NCBI GenBank assembly: GCA_937889645.1
Contig: CALBZE010000023.1
Location: forward strand, 1 to 64,000
Origin: an uncultured bacterium
GTDB lineage: Bacteria; Gemmatimonadota; Gemmatimonadetes; Longimicrobiales; RSA9
Direction of reading: 5' to 3'
DNA: 64,000 nucleotides
Below the pieces are notes generated by a model. That model ran no database searches. It had not been told where the DNA came from and saw only the letters and a program-made list of their open reading frames with translations. Shown here piece by piece: positions 34,020 to 43,124 of this stretch. Both the position numbers and the translations under genes were made by a program. The first letter of the stretch is position 1; the number at the start of each line of letters is the position of its first letter.

Positions 34020-34153
34020 GTGGACACCATTCCCGCACAAGTAGCGCGACTATTTGGGGACCGTACCCCCCTGACAGGATAATGTTCCCGCCGCGGGATG
34101 GCATCCCTGTGGAACCCCGCGGCACTTCAATCCCCCCCGCATCAGGAGGCGCT

Positions 34154-37144
34154 ATGCCCCGACAGTCACTGCTTGCGGTCGTGCTCGCAGTCGGCCTGAT
34201 GCCCGGGATCGCGTTCTCGCAAGAGAACACGATTCTGACGGGCGTCGTCAGGAGCGACGCGCAAGCCCCGGTCAGTGGCGCAATCGTCCGCATCCCCGCG
34301 CTCAACTTGGAGCGGGTGACCAACGTGGACGGTCGCTACCACTTCGAGATCCCCGCCGAGCGGGTGGCCGGCCAGCCGGTGACGGTCCACGTCACGTCGA
34401 TCGGGTACGCGGATGCGCAGGAGACGATCCAGCTGCGCCCCGGTACTATCACGCTGAACTTCGTGATCGTCCAGCGTGCGGTCGTGCTCGACGAGGTGCT
34501 GGTCACGGGCACGGCGGGCCGCCAGGATCGCCGGGCCCAGGGCGCTGTCGTCGCGACGGTGCAGGCGGCCGAGATCACCAAGGTCGCGCCGATAACGTCG
34601 GTGGCGAACCTGATCCAGGCGCGGACGCCCGGCGTCATGCTGCGGTCCGGCTCGGGCTCGACCGGCACGTCGCAGACGATCCGCATCCGCGGGATCGCGT
34701 CGATGACCGGCTCCAGCGATCCGCTGGTCTTCATCGACGGGGTCCGCATGGACACGGGCAACCGGCTGAACCTCGTCGGCGGGCAGACGGGCTCGGCGCT
34801 CAACGACATCAAGGTCGAGGAGATCGAGAGCATCGAGATCGTGAAGGGCCCGGCGGCGGCCACGCTCTACGGTTCGGACGCGGCGGCCGGCGTGATCAAC
34901 ATCATCACGAAGAAGGGGCGGGCCGGCAGCGGCTTCGTGCAGACGATCGTCGCGGAGTACGGCGAGGCCGACCCGAACTTCACGCCGTACGACAACTGGG
35001 CGGTCTGCACGGCGGCGGCGAAGGCGAACCCGACGGCGTTCCCGGCGTGCGTGGACGTGCCGGAGGGGACGATCCTGAGCGACAACCCTCTGCTGCGTGA
35101 GAAGCCGTTCCGCGATGGGCGGTACCGCAACCTCAGCTACCAGCTGAACGGCGGCGGGCAGAACTACGGCGTGTACTTCCACCTCGGCGCGGACGACGAC
35201 GACGGCACGCTGCCGAACAACGAGTACGGCCACGTCAGCTCGCGCGCCAACTTCGACTTCATGCCGCGCGAGAACCTGCGCATCGAAGTCGGCTTCGGCC
35301 TGAGCCGCACGCGGACGCAGCTGCCGCACAACGACAACAACATCTACGGCTACCTCGGCGGCGGCTTCCTCGGCGACCCGCGCACGGTGGGCGCGCCGAA
35401 GGACGGGTGGTACGCGTCGAACCGTCAGGCGCTGGCGATCAGCTCGATCCAGACGGTCGACAAGACGATGCGCATCCAGCCGCGGTTCGCGTTGAACTAC
35501 TCGCCGTTCCAGTGGTTCTCGAACCGCCTGATGGTCGGCGCCGACCTGGCCAGGAGCGAGGCCTACCAGCTCTGGGCGAAGAACGACCAGGGTTGGTGGG
35601 ACGTCGCGGGGATGAACACCGGCCAGATCATGGAGTCGCGTGACGTCGACGACCGGTACACGATGGAGTACCGCGGCAACGTCTCGCAGTCCATCACGGA
35701 GGCGCTGCACGTCGACCTGTCGTTCGGTGCGCAGGCGATCGCGCGTCGTACGGACGGCATGAGCGTGACCGGCCGCGGCCTGGTGAACAACGACGTGCGC
35801 AGCGTCAACGCGGCGGCCGAGCTGCTGAGCGGTGGCCAGTCGAGCGGCGAGGACCGCGAGATCGGCGTGATGACGCAGGTGACCTTCGGGTGGAACGACC
35901 GCATCTTCCTGAAGGCGGGCGTTCGCCGCGACCAGGCGGACGCGTTCGGTATCGAATCGAAGCCGTTCACCAGCCCGAGCGCGAGCCTGGCGTACGTCAT
36001 CTCCGACGAGCCGTTCTTCCAGTCGATGACCGGCTTCCTGCCGGAGGGCGCGCTCTCGACGCTCAGGCTGCGCGCCGCGTACGGCGTCGCGGGCCGGCAG
36101 CCGTCCGGCGGTGCGCGTTCGACGTACTCGCCGTCGACGAACCAGATCTCGGAGACGCAGATCGCGGTCGGCGTGCGCCCGGGTGCGACGGGGAATCCGG
36201 AGCTCCGGGCGGAGAAGAGCAAGGAGATCGAGCTGGGCTTCGACGCGGGTCTGTTGAACGACCGGCTCGGCATCGAGTTCACTTACTTCCGCAAGGACCT
36301 GGTCGACCAGATCCTGACGCAGCCGGTCCCGCCGTCGCTCGGCGCTTCCGGTCCGTCGGTGAACATCGGGTCCATGCGGAACTGGGGGATCGAGCTCGCG
36401 GCGAACGCGCGTCTCATCACGCGTGAGAACGTGACGCTCGATGTCCGCGGGTTCCTGAACACGCTGAACAACAAGATCCTGGACCTGGGCGGCGTGCCGG
36501 AGTCGGCGACGCTGAAGGTCGGCTACCCGCTCACGGGTTATTGGGACTACGAGATCCTGGAGATCGACGTCGAGAACAAGCGCGTCACGGTCTCCGACTC
36601 GCTGCAGCTGATCGGGAACTCGACGAACTACCCCGGCTGGGAGGCGGGCTGGAACGCTACGCTCCGCCTGTTCCAGAACCTGACGTTCTACACGCAGTTC
36701 GATGCGCGTGGCGACGTGGTCGTCTTCGACGGGACGAACGAGTTCCGTGACCGTCAGTTCGGTCAGGGCGAGGCGGCGGTGCGCGGCGCGGCTGCGTTCG
36801 GCACGGACGCCAACGGAGACCCGACCGAGGCCGCATGGCGGGAGTACCTGAGCCGGTTCGGCCCGTTCGTCACGGAGGACGGCCGTACGCTCAACCGCAA
36901 CAACGTGGATGGCGGCTATGCCCAGGACGGCGGCTTCGTGCGCCTGCGTGAGATCTCGCTGAGCTACGACCTGCCGTCGTGGCTGGTGCAGGACTACTTC
37001 CGGGCCCGCGGTGCGACGATCGGCGTGTCGATGCGGAACCTGCACACGTGGACCGATTTCACGGGTCTCGACCCGGAAACGGGGCAGTTCCTGACGGTGC
37101 CGCAGCCGCGGCGGTGGACGGTCCGGTTCAACTTCACGTTCTAG
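34154..37144 (+). CDS. SusC/RagA-family TonB-dependent outer-membrane receptor
   Basis: 996 residues. Signal peptide ends at GIAFSQ. CarboxypepD_reg-like domain about 25-110 (TGVVRSDAQAPVSGAIVRI). The plug domain includes VANLIQARTPGVMLRSG, SDPLVFIDGVRMD and IEIVKGPAAATLYGSDAAAGVI, the SusC/RagA hallmark. A long barrel follows and ends in an aromatic strand (RRWTVRFNFTF). It takes up a polymeric or peptide ligand with the SusD lipoprotein and TonB energy. The substrate cannot be told; no degradative enzymes are adjacent except the peptide transporter. The ribosome binding site is AGGAGG. Confidence 0.93.
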   Translation: MPRQSLLAVVLAVGLMPGIAFSQENTILTGVVRSDAQAPVSGAIVRIPALNLERVTNVDGRYHFEIPAERVAGQPVTVHVTSIGYADAQETIQLRPGTITLNFVIVQRAVVLDEVLVTGTAGRQDRRAQGAVVATVQAAEITKVAPITSVANLIQARTPGVMLRSGSGSTGTSQTIRIRGIASMTGSSDPLVFIDGVRMDTGNRLNLVGGQTGSALNDIKVEEIESIEIVKGPAAATLYGSDAAAGVINIITKKGRAGSGFVQTIVAEYGEADPNFTPYDNWAVCTAAAKANPTAFPACVDVPEGTILSDNPLLREKPFRDGRYRNLSYQLNGGGQNYGVYFHLGADDDDGTLPNNEYGHVSSRANFDFMPRENLRIEVGFGLSRTRTQLPHNDNNIYGYLGGGFLGDPRTVGAPKDGWYASNRQALAISSIQTVDKTMRIQPRFALNYSPFQWFSNRLMVGADLARSEAYQLWAKNDQGWWDVAGMNTGQIMESRDVDDRYTMEYRGNVSQSITEALHVDLSFGAQAIARRTDGMSVTGRGLVNNDVRSVNAAAELLSGGQSSGEDREIGVMTQVTFGWNDRIFLKAGVRRDQADAFGIESKPFTSPSASLAYVISDEPFFQSMTGFLPEGALSTLRLRAAYGVAGRQPSGGARSTYSPSTNQISETQIAVGVRPGATGNPELRAEKSKEIELGFDAGLLNDRLGIEFTYFRKDLVDQILTQPVPPSLGASGPSVNIGSMRNWGIELAANARLITRENVTLDVRGFLNTLNNKILDLGGVPESATLKVGYPLTGYWDYEILEIDVENKRVTVSDSLQLIGNSTNYPGWEAGWNATLRLFQNLTFYTQFDARGDVVVFDGTNEFRDRQFGQGEAAVRGAAAFGTDANGDPTEAAWREYLSRFGPFVTEDGRTLNRNNVDGGYAQDGGFVRLREISLSYDLPSWLVQDYFRARGATIGVSMRNLHTWTDFTGLDPETGQFLTVPQPRRWTVRFNFTF

Positions 37145-37155
37145 GCGAGGTCGAT

Positions 37156-38427
37156 ATGATCGCATACAAGGATAGGGCCGTCGCGCTGCTGCTCGTGCTC
37201 GGGCTCGCGGTCGGCGCGAGCGGGTGCGACGACTTCGTCGACGTTCCCAACCCGAACACGCTCGAGGCGGACGCCATCGACCCCGAGCGCGACGGGCCGA
37301 TGCTGGCGCAGTCGGTCTATCAGAACTTCATCACGATGTGGGGCGGCAGCGGGGACGGCGGCGGCGGTTTCCCGGTCTACGTCGCGTGGTTCACGAACGA
37401 GGCGCGGGTCGGCGACACGTTCCCGACGCGCAACTCCGTGGGCCGTCGTGACATTCAGGGCGGGAACACGCACCTCAACCACATTTGGGGCCAGGTGCAC
37501 CGCAGCATCCAATTCGCCCGCGATGTGGCCGCGAAGATCGAGCCGGCCGGGAACACGATCCACCTGGCGCGGACCTGGTTCGCGTCCGGGTTTTCGATCC
37601 TGCTCATGGCGGAGAACTTCTGCCAGGGCACGATCGCGGCGAGCTTCACCGAGCCGCGCGGCCCCATGACGACGGTGCAGCTGCTGGACTCGGCGATCGT
37701 CGACCTGCAGAAGGCGCAGCAGGTCGCGCAGGCGGTCGGCGGCGCCGATGGCAACGCGATCTACATGGCCGCGCAGGTCGGGATCGCGCGCGCGCACCTG
37801 CAGGCGGGTCGCAAGGCGGAAGCCGCGGCCGCGGCCGCGGTGGTGCCGGACGACTTCGTGTACGAACTGTGGCACCTGGACGACCCGGCCAACCGGGCGC
37901 TGGGCAACTACGTCTGGTCGTTCTCGGATGCGCGGATCTCGCTGGTGGTCGGGCCGGAGTTCCGTGCCATGGCGGACGCGGGTGATCCGCGTATCAGCTA
38001 CGTGGACATGAAGCGGCCCGCCCAGGACGGCCAGCACAACTTCTTCCGCCAGGACAAGTACAAGGGCTACGGCGACAACGAGCGCTTCGCCTCGGGTCTG
38101 GAGGCCCGGTACATCGAGGTGGAAGCGAAGGGCGACCCGGCCGAGATGCTGGCTTTCATCAACGAGCGGCGCGCGGCGGGGAACCAGCCCGACCTGGCCC
38201 CGACGACGGACATGGACGTCCTGATGAGCGAGTTGATGGAGCAGAAGACGCGGGACTTCTGGCTCGAGGGGAAGCGTCTCGCGGATTGGCGGCGCAACCC
38301 CAACCACGTGCCGTACATCATCCCGCCGGGCGACAACTACTACAAGCCCGAGCTCGGGCCGGTGCGCGAGTTCAACTGCTGGGACATCCCGCAGGCGGAG
38401 ATCTTCAACAATCCGAACTGGAACTAA
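37156..38427 (+). CDS. SusD/RagB-family nutrient-binding lipoprotein
   Basis: 423 residues. Lipobox AVGASGC puts the lipid-anchored Cys at about residue 23, on the outer-membrane surface. Helical TPR-like SusD features: NTLEADAID, HLNHIWGQVHRSIQFA, and the C-terminal EQKTRDFWLEGKRLADWRR and FNCWDIPQAEIFNNPNW. It is shorter than typical SusD (about 500-550), as in many Gemmatimonadota members. It starts 11 bases after susC with GAGG upstream, and the operon ends at the terminator just downstream. Confidence 0.92.
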   Translation: MIAYKDRAVALLLVLGLAVGASGCDDFVDVPNPNTLEADAIDPERDGPMLAQSVYQNFITMWGGSGDGGGGFPVYVAWFTNEARVGDTFPTRNSVGRRDIQGGNTHLNHIWGQVHRSIQFARDVAAKIEPAGNTIHLARTWFASGFSILLMAENFCQGTIAASFTEPRGPMTTVQLLDSAIVDLQKAQQVAQAVGGADGNAIYMAAQVGIARAHLQAGRKAEAAAAAAVVPDDFVYELWHLDDPANRALGNYVWSFSDARISLVVGPEFRAMADAGDPRISYVDMKRPAQDGQHNFFRQDKYKGYGDNERFASGLEARYIEVEAKGDPAEMLAFINERRAAGNQPDLAPTTDMDVLMSELMEQKTRDFWLEGKRLADWRRNPNHVPYIIPPGDNYYKPELGPVREFNCWDIPQAEIFNNPNWN

Positions 38428-38468
38428 CGCTCGTCCGCGGCGTCAGCCGCTCGGACGCCCGAGCAGGG

Positions 38469-38503
38469 AACGGAGCCGGGGCCACCCGGCTCCGTTTTCA
38501 TTT
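38469..38503 (+). terminator. Rho-independent terminator of susC-susD
   Basis: Perfect 12-bp arms (AACGGAGCCGGG / CCCGGCTCCGTT) around GCCA, followed by TTCATTT. It sits 42 bases after the susD stop. Confidence 0.88.
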
Positions 38504-38602
38504 CGTCGGGGAATGTCGACCGGGGGTGGAACGGCGGCGTCCTCGTCCGCGGGCCCGGTCGATCTGAACGCTTGGGCGGAGCGACGGCAGGGTGAAAGAC
38601 GC

Positions 38603-38636
38603 GCGCCCTCCCACGCCGAGCGGCGTGGGAGGGCGC
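38603..38636 (-). terminator. Strong hairpin downstream of the POT transporter gene
   Basis: Perfect 15-bp arms (GCGCCCTCCCACGCC / GGCGTGGGAGGGCGC) around GAGC. Read on the minus strand, it is followed by GCGTCTTTCACC. It lies 117 bases past the transporter stop and probably ends that transcript. Confidence 0.65.
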
Positions 38637-38752
38637 TGCGGGTTTGCCTCGGGGATCGCGACTCCGTGCGCCGCCATCGGGGCGGCTCACGGCCGGGGCC
38701 GTGGAGCGGATTCGGCCCGGGCCGCGGGCGCACGGAGACCGCGGCGTCGCGC

Positions 38753-40345
38753 TTACGCGCTTCCCGCCTCCGCCATCGCCGCGTCGCCCGTGCGCGCCAT
38801 CATGCGGCGGATCGGCACGACCAGCGCGGCCAGGATCGCGGCGGCGATGAAGAGCGATGCCGTCGTATTCGTGAAGAGGACCGGCATCTGCTCGAGCTTC
38901 TCCGGGTCGACGTGGCCGCCGACCAGCCCGGCGATCAGGTTGCCGAGCGCCGAGGCCATGAACCAGATCCCCATCATCTGGCCGACGTACTTCCGGGGCG
39001 CCAGCTTGGTCATCGAGGACAGGCCGACGGGGCTTAGGCACAGCTCGCCGACGGTCTGGAAGAAGTAGCTGGCGACGAGCCAGAAGGGCGAGACCAGCGT
39101 CCCCGGGCCGCCGGAGACGACGATGTTCGCGGCGGCGATCATGAGCGCGAACCCGACGCCGGCGAACGCCAGCCCCGCGGCGAACTTGGTCGGGCTGGAC
39201 GGGTCGATCCCGCGTTTTCCGAGCGCGACCCACAGCGCCGCGAAGACCGGCGCGAGGAGGATGATGAAGCCCGAGTTCACCACCTGGAACCAGGTGGCCG
39301 GGATCTCGAAGCCGCCGACCGTGCGGTCGGTGAAGTCGGCAGCGAACAGGTTCAGCGACGTCGGCGCCTGCTCGAACGCGGACCAGAAGACGGCCGCGGC
39401 GAGGAACAACACGGCGATTACGAGGACGCGCTTCTTCTCGTCGCTGTTCAGGCCGCCGAACAGGAAGATGAAGGCGAAGTAGGCGGCGGCGGAGCCGACG
39501 ATCACGTACGTCATCGAACGGCCGACCGCCTGAGCGTCGATGGTGATGACGCCGGTGGCGGCGAGGAGGAACACGACCGCGAGGATGGCGAGCCCGGCCC
39601 AGACCGCGCGCCAGCCGTTGCGCTGCTGGCGGGCCTGCACCTCGGGGTCGGGGTGACGCGAGGGCTCGAGCCCGATGTCGCCGAGCGTGCGACCGGCCGT
39701 CGTGATGTACACGATGAGCCCCGCGAGCATCCCGAGACCCGCGACGCCGAAGCCCCAGTGCCAGCCGACCTTCTCGCCCAGGTACCCGGAGACGAGCATC
39801 CCCAGGAACGCGCCGATGTTGATCCCCATGTAGAAGATCGAGAAGCCGGCGTCGCGCCGAGCGCCGCCCTCGGGGTAGAGATCGCCGACGATCGCGGAGA
39901 TGTTCGGCTTGAGCAGACCCGTGCCGAGGACGATCAGCACCAGCCCGAGGAAGAACGGCGCCGGGCCCCGCGCGAAGGCCGAGACCCCGATCGAGAGGTG
40001 CCCCCCCGCGATCAGGACGCCACCCCAGAGGATCGCCCTGCGCAGCCCCAGCAGGCGGTCGGCCACCCAGCCGCCGGGCAGCGACGAGAGGTAGACCGAC
40101 GCCGCGTAGATGCCGACGATCGCGGACGCCTGCTCCCGCTCGAAGCCGAAGCCGCCGTTCATCACCGCCGCCGCCATGAACAGGATCAGCAGCGGGCGGA
40201 TCCCGTAGAACGAGAACCGCTCCCACATCTCGGTGAAGAACAGCGTGGCGAGCCCCCTCGGGTGGCCGAAGAACGTGCCTCCGGCCTCGCCGTTCCTCGC
40301 CGCGGCCGCGCCGCCGGCGAACTCCTCCTTCGGATCTCTGGTCAT
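38753..40345 (-). CDS. POT-family proton-dependent oligopeptide transporter
   Basis: 530 residues and about 14 membrane helices. FFTEMWERFSFYGIRPLLILF is the POT signature with the ExxER proton-coupling motif, and FYMGINIGAFLG is the PTR2 motif. It imports di- and tripeptides with protons. The start has GGAAGG about eight bases upstream. It diverges from the sigma-54 activator at 40468, which may control it. It also lies near the SusCD uptake operon, so uptake and import of peptide fragments could be linked. Confidence 0.93.
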   Translation of the reverse strand: MTRDPKEEFAGGAAAARNGEAGGTFFGHPRGLATLFFTEMWERFSFYGIRPLLILFMAAAVMNGGFGFEREQASAIVGIYAASVYLSSLPGGWVADRLLGLRRAILWGGVLIAGGHLSIGVSAFARGPAPFFLGLVLIVLGTGLLKPNISAIVGDLYPEGGARRDAGFSIFYMGINIGAFLGMLVSGYLGEKVGWHWGFGVAGLGMLAGLIVYITTAGRTLGDIGLEPSRHPDPEVQARQQRNGWRAVWAGLAILAVVFLLAATGVITIDAQAVGRSMTYVIVGSAAAYFAFIFLFGGLNSDEKKRVLVIAVLFLAAAVFWSAFEQAPTSLNLFAADFTDRTVGGFEIPATWFQVVNSGFIILLAPVFAALWVALGKRGIDPSSPTKFAAGLAFAGVGFALMIAAANIVVSGGPGTLVSPFWLVASYFFQTVGELCLSPVGLSSMTKLAPRKYVGQMMGIWFMASALGNLIAGLVGGHVDPEKLEQMPVLFTNTTASLFIAAAILAALVVPIRRMMARTGDAAMAEAGSA

Positions 40346-40467
40346 TCGACACCTTCCGGGAATGGTGGCGTGTCTCGCGCCCCGCGGGCGCGCTCGACAG
40401 ATATCGATGCAAGTTAACGGGCGGAACGCCTTTAGACCACCCTGCGGCGGCCGCGGCGCATTCGTCC

Positions 40468-41553
40468 ATGGCTTCGCCCGCCCCGGCGGCGCAGACTCGT
40501 GCGCGGAACCGTTGGCGAGCGAGAATGCCCGAATTCTCAGCCATCCTGGGCGCGAGCGAGGCCGCCGAAGCGATCAGGGCATTCGGCAGACGCGCGGCGC
40601 AGGTCGACGCACCGGTGCTGCTGACCGGCGAGAGCGGCACCGGCAAAGGGCTCCTCGCCCGCGCCATCCACGCGGCGTCGCGTCGCGCGTCCCGCCCGTT
40701 CGTCACGGTCAACTGCGCCGGGGTGCCGGAGACGCTGTTCGAGGCCGAGTTCTTCGGCCACACGCGCGGGGCGTTCACCGGCGCGCACGAGTCGCGGCGC
40801 GGCCTCTTCGAGCAGGCACACGGCGGCACGCTGTTCCTCGACGAGGTGGCCGACCTGCCCTTCGCCCTCCAGGCCAAACTTCTTACCGCAATTGAAGATG
40901 GAGAGATCCGTCGCCTCGGCTCCGAGCGAGTGGTGAAAGTCGACGTGCGCCTGATCGCCGCGACCGGCGCCGACCTCGAGCGACGCATCCTCGACGGACG
41001 GTTCCGACGCGACCTCTACCACAGATTGCTCGTCCTATCCTTCCGGCTCCCCGCCCTGCGCGAGCGCGAGGGGGACCTGGACCTCATGCTGGCGCACTTC
41101 CTGGAGCGGTACGCCCGCCGCTACGAGCGCCCGGTGCGCGGCTTCGATCCCGCGGCGCTCGCGCGACTCCGCGCGCACGACTGGCCCGGGAACATCCGGG
41201 AACTCGCCCACGCCGTCGAAGCCGCCGTCCTTGCCTGCGACGACGCGCGGATCCGGCTCAGGCACCTGCCGCAGAGCGTGCGCGCGCCGACGCCGGAACC
41301 CTCGGAGCCGGTCCGGCGACGCCCGACGGGGCGATACGCCTTCTACGGGACCCGCGCCGAGGAGCGGCGACTCATCGAGGAAGCGCTCCGCCGTTACCAC
41401 GGCAACCGCACCCGCGCCGCGGAATCCCTCGGCATGGCCAGGAACACGTTGCGCCAGAAGATCCGGGCGTTGGGGATAGAGGACGGGCGGTCCGACGGCG
41501 AAGCTGGAGGGACCGCGGAGGACGTGGAAGGCGCGAGGGACGTGGGCGTTTGA
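40468..41553 (+). CDS. Sigma-54-dependent activator, AAA+ and Fis HTH only (PspF-like)
   Basis: 361 residues. The AAA+ domain begins almost at the N terminus, with Walker A LLTGESGTGKG, the intact GAFTGA loop that contacts sigma-54, Walker B GTLFLDEV, and the arginine finger region LDGRFRRDLYHRL. A Fis-type helix-turn-helix closes the protein (ALRRYHGNRTRAAESLGMARNTLRQKI). There is no receiver or sensor domain, so it is regulated by a partner or by expression, as PspF is. The start is not fixed: ATG 40468 or ATG 40525, the latter just before the conserved domain. No -24/-12 promoter was found nearby. Confidence 0.9.
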   Translation: MASPAPAAQTRARNRWRARMPEFSAILGASEAAEAIRAFGRRAAQVDAPVLLTGESGTGKGLLARAIHAASRRASRPFVTVNCAGVPETLFEAEFFGHTRGAFTGAHESRRGLFEQAHGGTLFLDEVADLPFALQAKLLTAIEDGEIRRLGSERVVKVDVRLIAATGADLERRILDGRFRRDLYHRLLVLSFRLPALREREGDLDLMLAHFLERYARRYERPVRGFDPAALARLRAHDWPGNIRELAHAVEAAVLACDDARIRLRHLPQSVRAPTPEPSEPVRRRPTGRYAFYGTRAEERRLIEEALRRYHGNRTRAAESLGMARNTLRQKIRALGIEDGRSDGEAGGTAEDVEGARDVGV

Positions 41554-41687
41554 GTCGTCCCAAACCGCTATCGCCGCGCCGCAGCGCGGGTTGCATCGTG
41601 GGGGTGGTCACTGAGCGGCAGGATCCGGTCAATGGCGGTCGGAATCGGCGTGCGGGGTCGGGGTGGCACGGGTCCTAAACGACGTAG

Positions 41688-41702
41688 TTGCATTTGATTG
41701 CA
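41688..41702 (+). promoter_or_regulatory. Paired TTGCA motifs in the AT-rich upstream region
   Basis: TTGCA occurs at 41688-41692 and again at 41698-41702, ten bases apart and so on one DNA face, in the only AT-rich patch between the sigma-54 activator gene and the small exported peptide gene. It may be an activator site or -35 element; no clear -10 follows. Weak evidence. Confidence 0.3.
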
Positions 41703-41744
41703 CGATTTCTCCCGAGTGGTCCGCGGCGTGCCTCGTCCCGGGGT

Positions 41745-41771
41745 GCCCGCCGGGCGCTGCGTCCGGCGGGC
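41745..41771 (+). other. Leader hairpin upstream of the Cys-peptide gene
   Basis: Perfect 9-bp arms (GCCCGCCGG / CCGGCGGGC) with a 9-base loop, ending 57 bases before the peptide start codon. It may end the activator transcript or stabilise the peptide mRNA; there is no T tract. Confidence 0.45.
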
Positions 41772-41828
41772 GGGGCCAGGGGGAGGGGCGGGGACGGGGC
41801 GCGATCACCTTCAACGCGGGAGGACACC

Positions 41829-42035
41829 ATGTCGAAGGGAGCTCGCTGGATCATGGCGCTGATGCTGGTGCTGACCGGGTTGGCCGCGGTGCCCGGGCAG
41901 GTCATGGCGCAGGAGTGCGTGAAGGAATTCGAGAAGTGCCTGAACGACACGTGGGACACGAGCGGGTTCACGCGCTTGCTGGCGAACCTGGAGTGCGCGA
42001 CGGAATACGCCGCGTGCCTGGTGAACAAGTTCTAG
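41829..42035 (+). CDS. Small exported peptide with twin CX6C motifs
   Basis: 68 residues with a strong ribosome binding site (GGAGG, five-base spacing). The signal peptide runs to VPGQVMAQ, leaving about 40 mature residues with exactly four cysteines in two CX6C pairs (CVKEFEKC and CATEYAAC) joined by a short linker. The pattern suggests a helical hairpin held by two disulphides. Not recognised. It opens a four-gene cluster with a propeller lipoprotein and an ABC ATPase/permease. Small exported peptides next to 6-bladed propeller lipoproteins are also known in Bacteroidota (NVEALA-type), but no sequence match to those is claimed. Confidence 0.75.
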   Translation: MSKGARWIMALMLVLTGLAAVPGQVMAQECVKEFEKCLNDTWDTSGFTRLLANLECATEYAACLVNKF

Positions 42036-42113
42036 CGGAGGATCGGCCGTTGGCGCGCCGCCCACGGGTGTGGCGGCGCGGCGAGTAGTTCGGACTTCGA
42101 CCACGAGCGTCCC

Positions 42114-43124
42114 ATGAAGAACCTGCCCCTACCCCTGGTGCCGCTCCTCGTCGCGTGCGCAGCGTCGGACGCGGGGGAGCCCGTTTGGATCGACGATTTC
42201 GTCGAGCAGTCGTTGGCGGTGGAGTGCGAGCCGGTGCCGTCGCTCACCGCCCGGGAGTCGACGGTGACCGACGTCGCCACGTTGAGCGACAGCACGTTCC
42301 TGGTGTTGTATGGCCGGGACCGGGAGGTCGTACTCGTCGGGCCGGATCTCGAGCCGCGCCGGGTCGTCGCGTTCGCGGAGGACGGGCCCACCGGCGTGCG
42401 CAGGCCCAGCTCGGCGACGCTGGTCGGCGACACGGTCTACGTCGCCGATCAGACGCGATCGATGCTCAAGCGGCTGGGTCTGGACGGGAGCGACCGGGGC
42501 AGCGTGAGCCTGTCGTTTCCGCCGCAGCAGGTGCGGTCGCTGGGCGGCGCGGTGCTCGTCACGCCGATGGTGATGGGGAGGCATCCGGATCACCTGGTCT
42601 ACCGGATCGTGGAGGGCGACGCGGTCCCGCTCAGCGTCCGCACGGTCCCCTACGGCGATTTCGTCGTGAACCTGCTGGCGAACATGGCCGGGGTGGCCGC
42701 GTACCCGGACGGCAGGGTCGTGGTCACGCACACGTACGTGATTCCGTTCGCGTACGAGTTGCGCCTCGGCGAGCCGGGCCCGGTGCGGAGGGTCCCGGTC
42801 CCTCTGCCGCGGGAGGTGGGCGCGACGTTGGGGCGGTCGCCGGCCGGGACGGCGGAACAGGTCAGGTCGGAGGACCTGCCGGTGGCGGTGATCGCGGCGG
42901 CCGCGGACGCACGGAGCGGCGATCTGGTGGTGCTGGCCCGCAGCGGCCGCATCCGCCCGGACGGCGTCTTCGAGAAGGCGGTGATCCGATTGGATTCCGA
43001 GCTCGAGTATCGGCGGTCGTACGTGCTCGACGTGAACGCGATTCGGATGGCGTATCTGGCTGCGCGGCAGATCGCCGTCGTCGTCGACGAGGTGGACCAA
43101 TGGCACGCATGTCCGGTGGCGTAG
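42114..43124 (+). CDS. 6-bladed beta-propeller lipoprotein of the Cys-peptide cluster
   Basis: 336 residues. Short lipoprotein signal with lipobox near LVPLLVAC. Beta-propeller strands include SDSTFLVLYGRDREVVLVG, RPSSATLVGDTVYVADQTR and DARSGDLVVLARSGRIRPDG, consistent with a BF3164/TolB-like 6-bladed propeller. Three more cysteines (VEC, HACPVA) could form a disulphide. It is distinct from the paralogous pair at 8034-10552. The next gene starts inside its 3' end (25-base overlap), so it is co-translated with the ABC ATPase. Confidence 0.72.
   Translation: MKNLPLPLVPLLVACAASDAGEPVWIDDFVEQSLAVECEPVPSLTARESTVTDVATLSDSTFLVLYGRDREVVLVGPDLEPRRVVAFAEDGPTGVRRPSSATLVGDTVYVADQTRSMLKRLGLDGSDRGSVSLSFPPQQVRSLGGAVLVTPMVMGRHPDHLVYRIVEGDAVPLSVRTVPYGDFVVNLLANMAGVAAYPDGRVVVTHTYVIPFAYELRLGEPGPVRRVPVPLPREVGATLGRSPAGTAEQVRSEDLPVAVIAAAADARSGDLVVLARSGRIRPDGVFEKAVIRLDSELEYRRSYVLDVNAIRMAYLAARQIAVVVDEVDQWHACPVA

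Larger units (their letters stand above)
38428..38752. other. Intergenic region between convergent susD and POT transporter genes
   Basis: Apart from the two terminator hairpins listed separately, 38504-38602 and 38637-38752 show no gene or conserved site that could be supported. Confidence 0.6.

Noticed and set aside
34166..37165. A 999-codon open frame antisense to the susC gene, and similar long antisense frames over the permease, tamB, tamA and kinase genes
   Set aside because: They are Arg/Asp/Val/Leu-rich mirror frames produced by very high GC third positions; the opposite strand carries clear conserved domains.
41664..41693. Sigma-54 promoter (TGGCACG and TTGCAT) upstream of the Cys-peptide gene
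   Set aside because: The two boxes are 17 bases apart rather than 4-5, so they cannot form a -24/-12 element.
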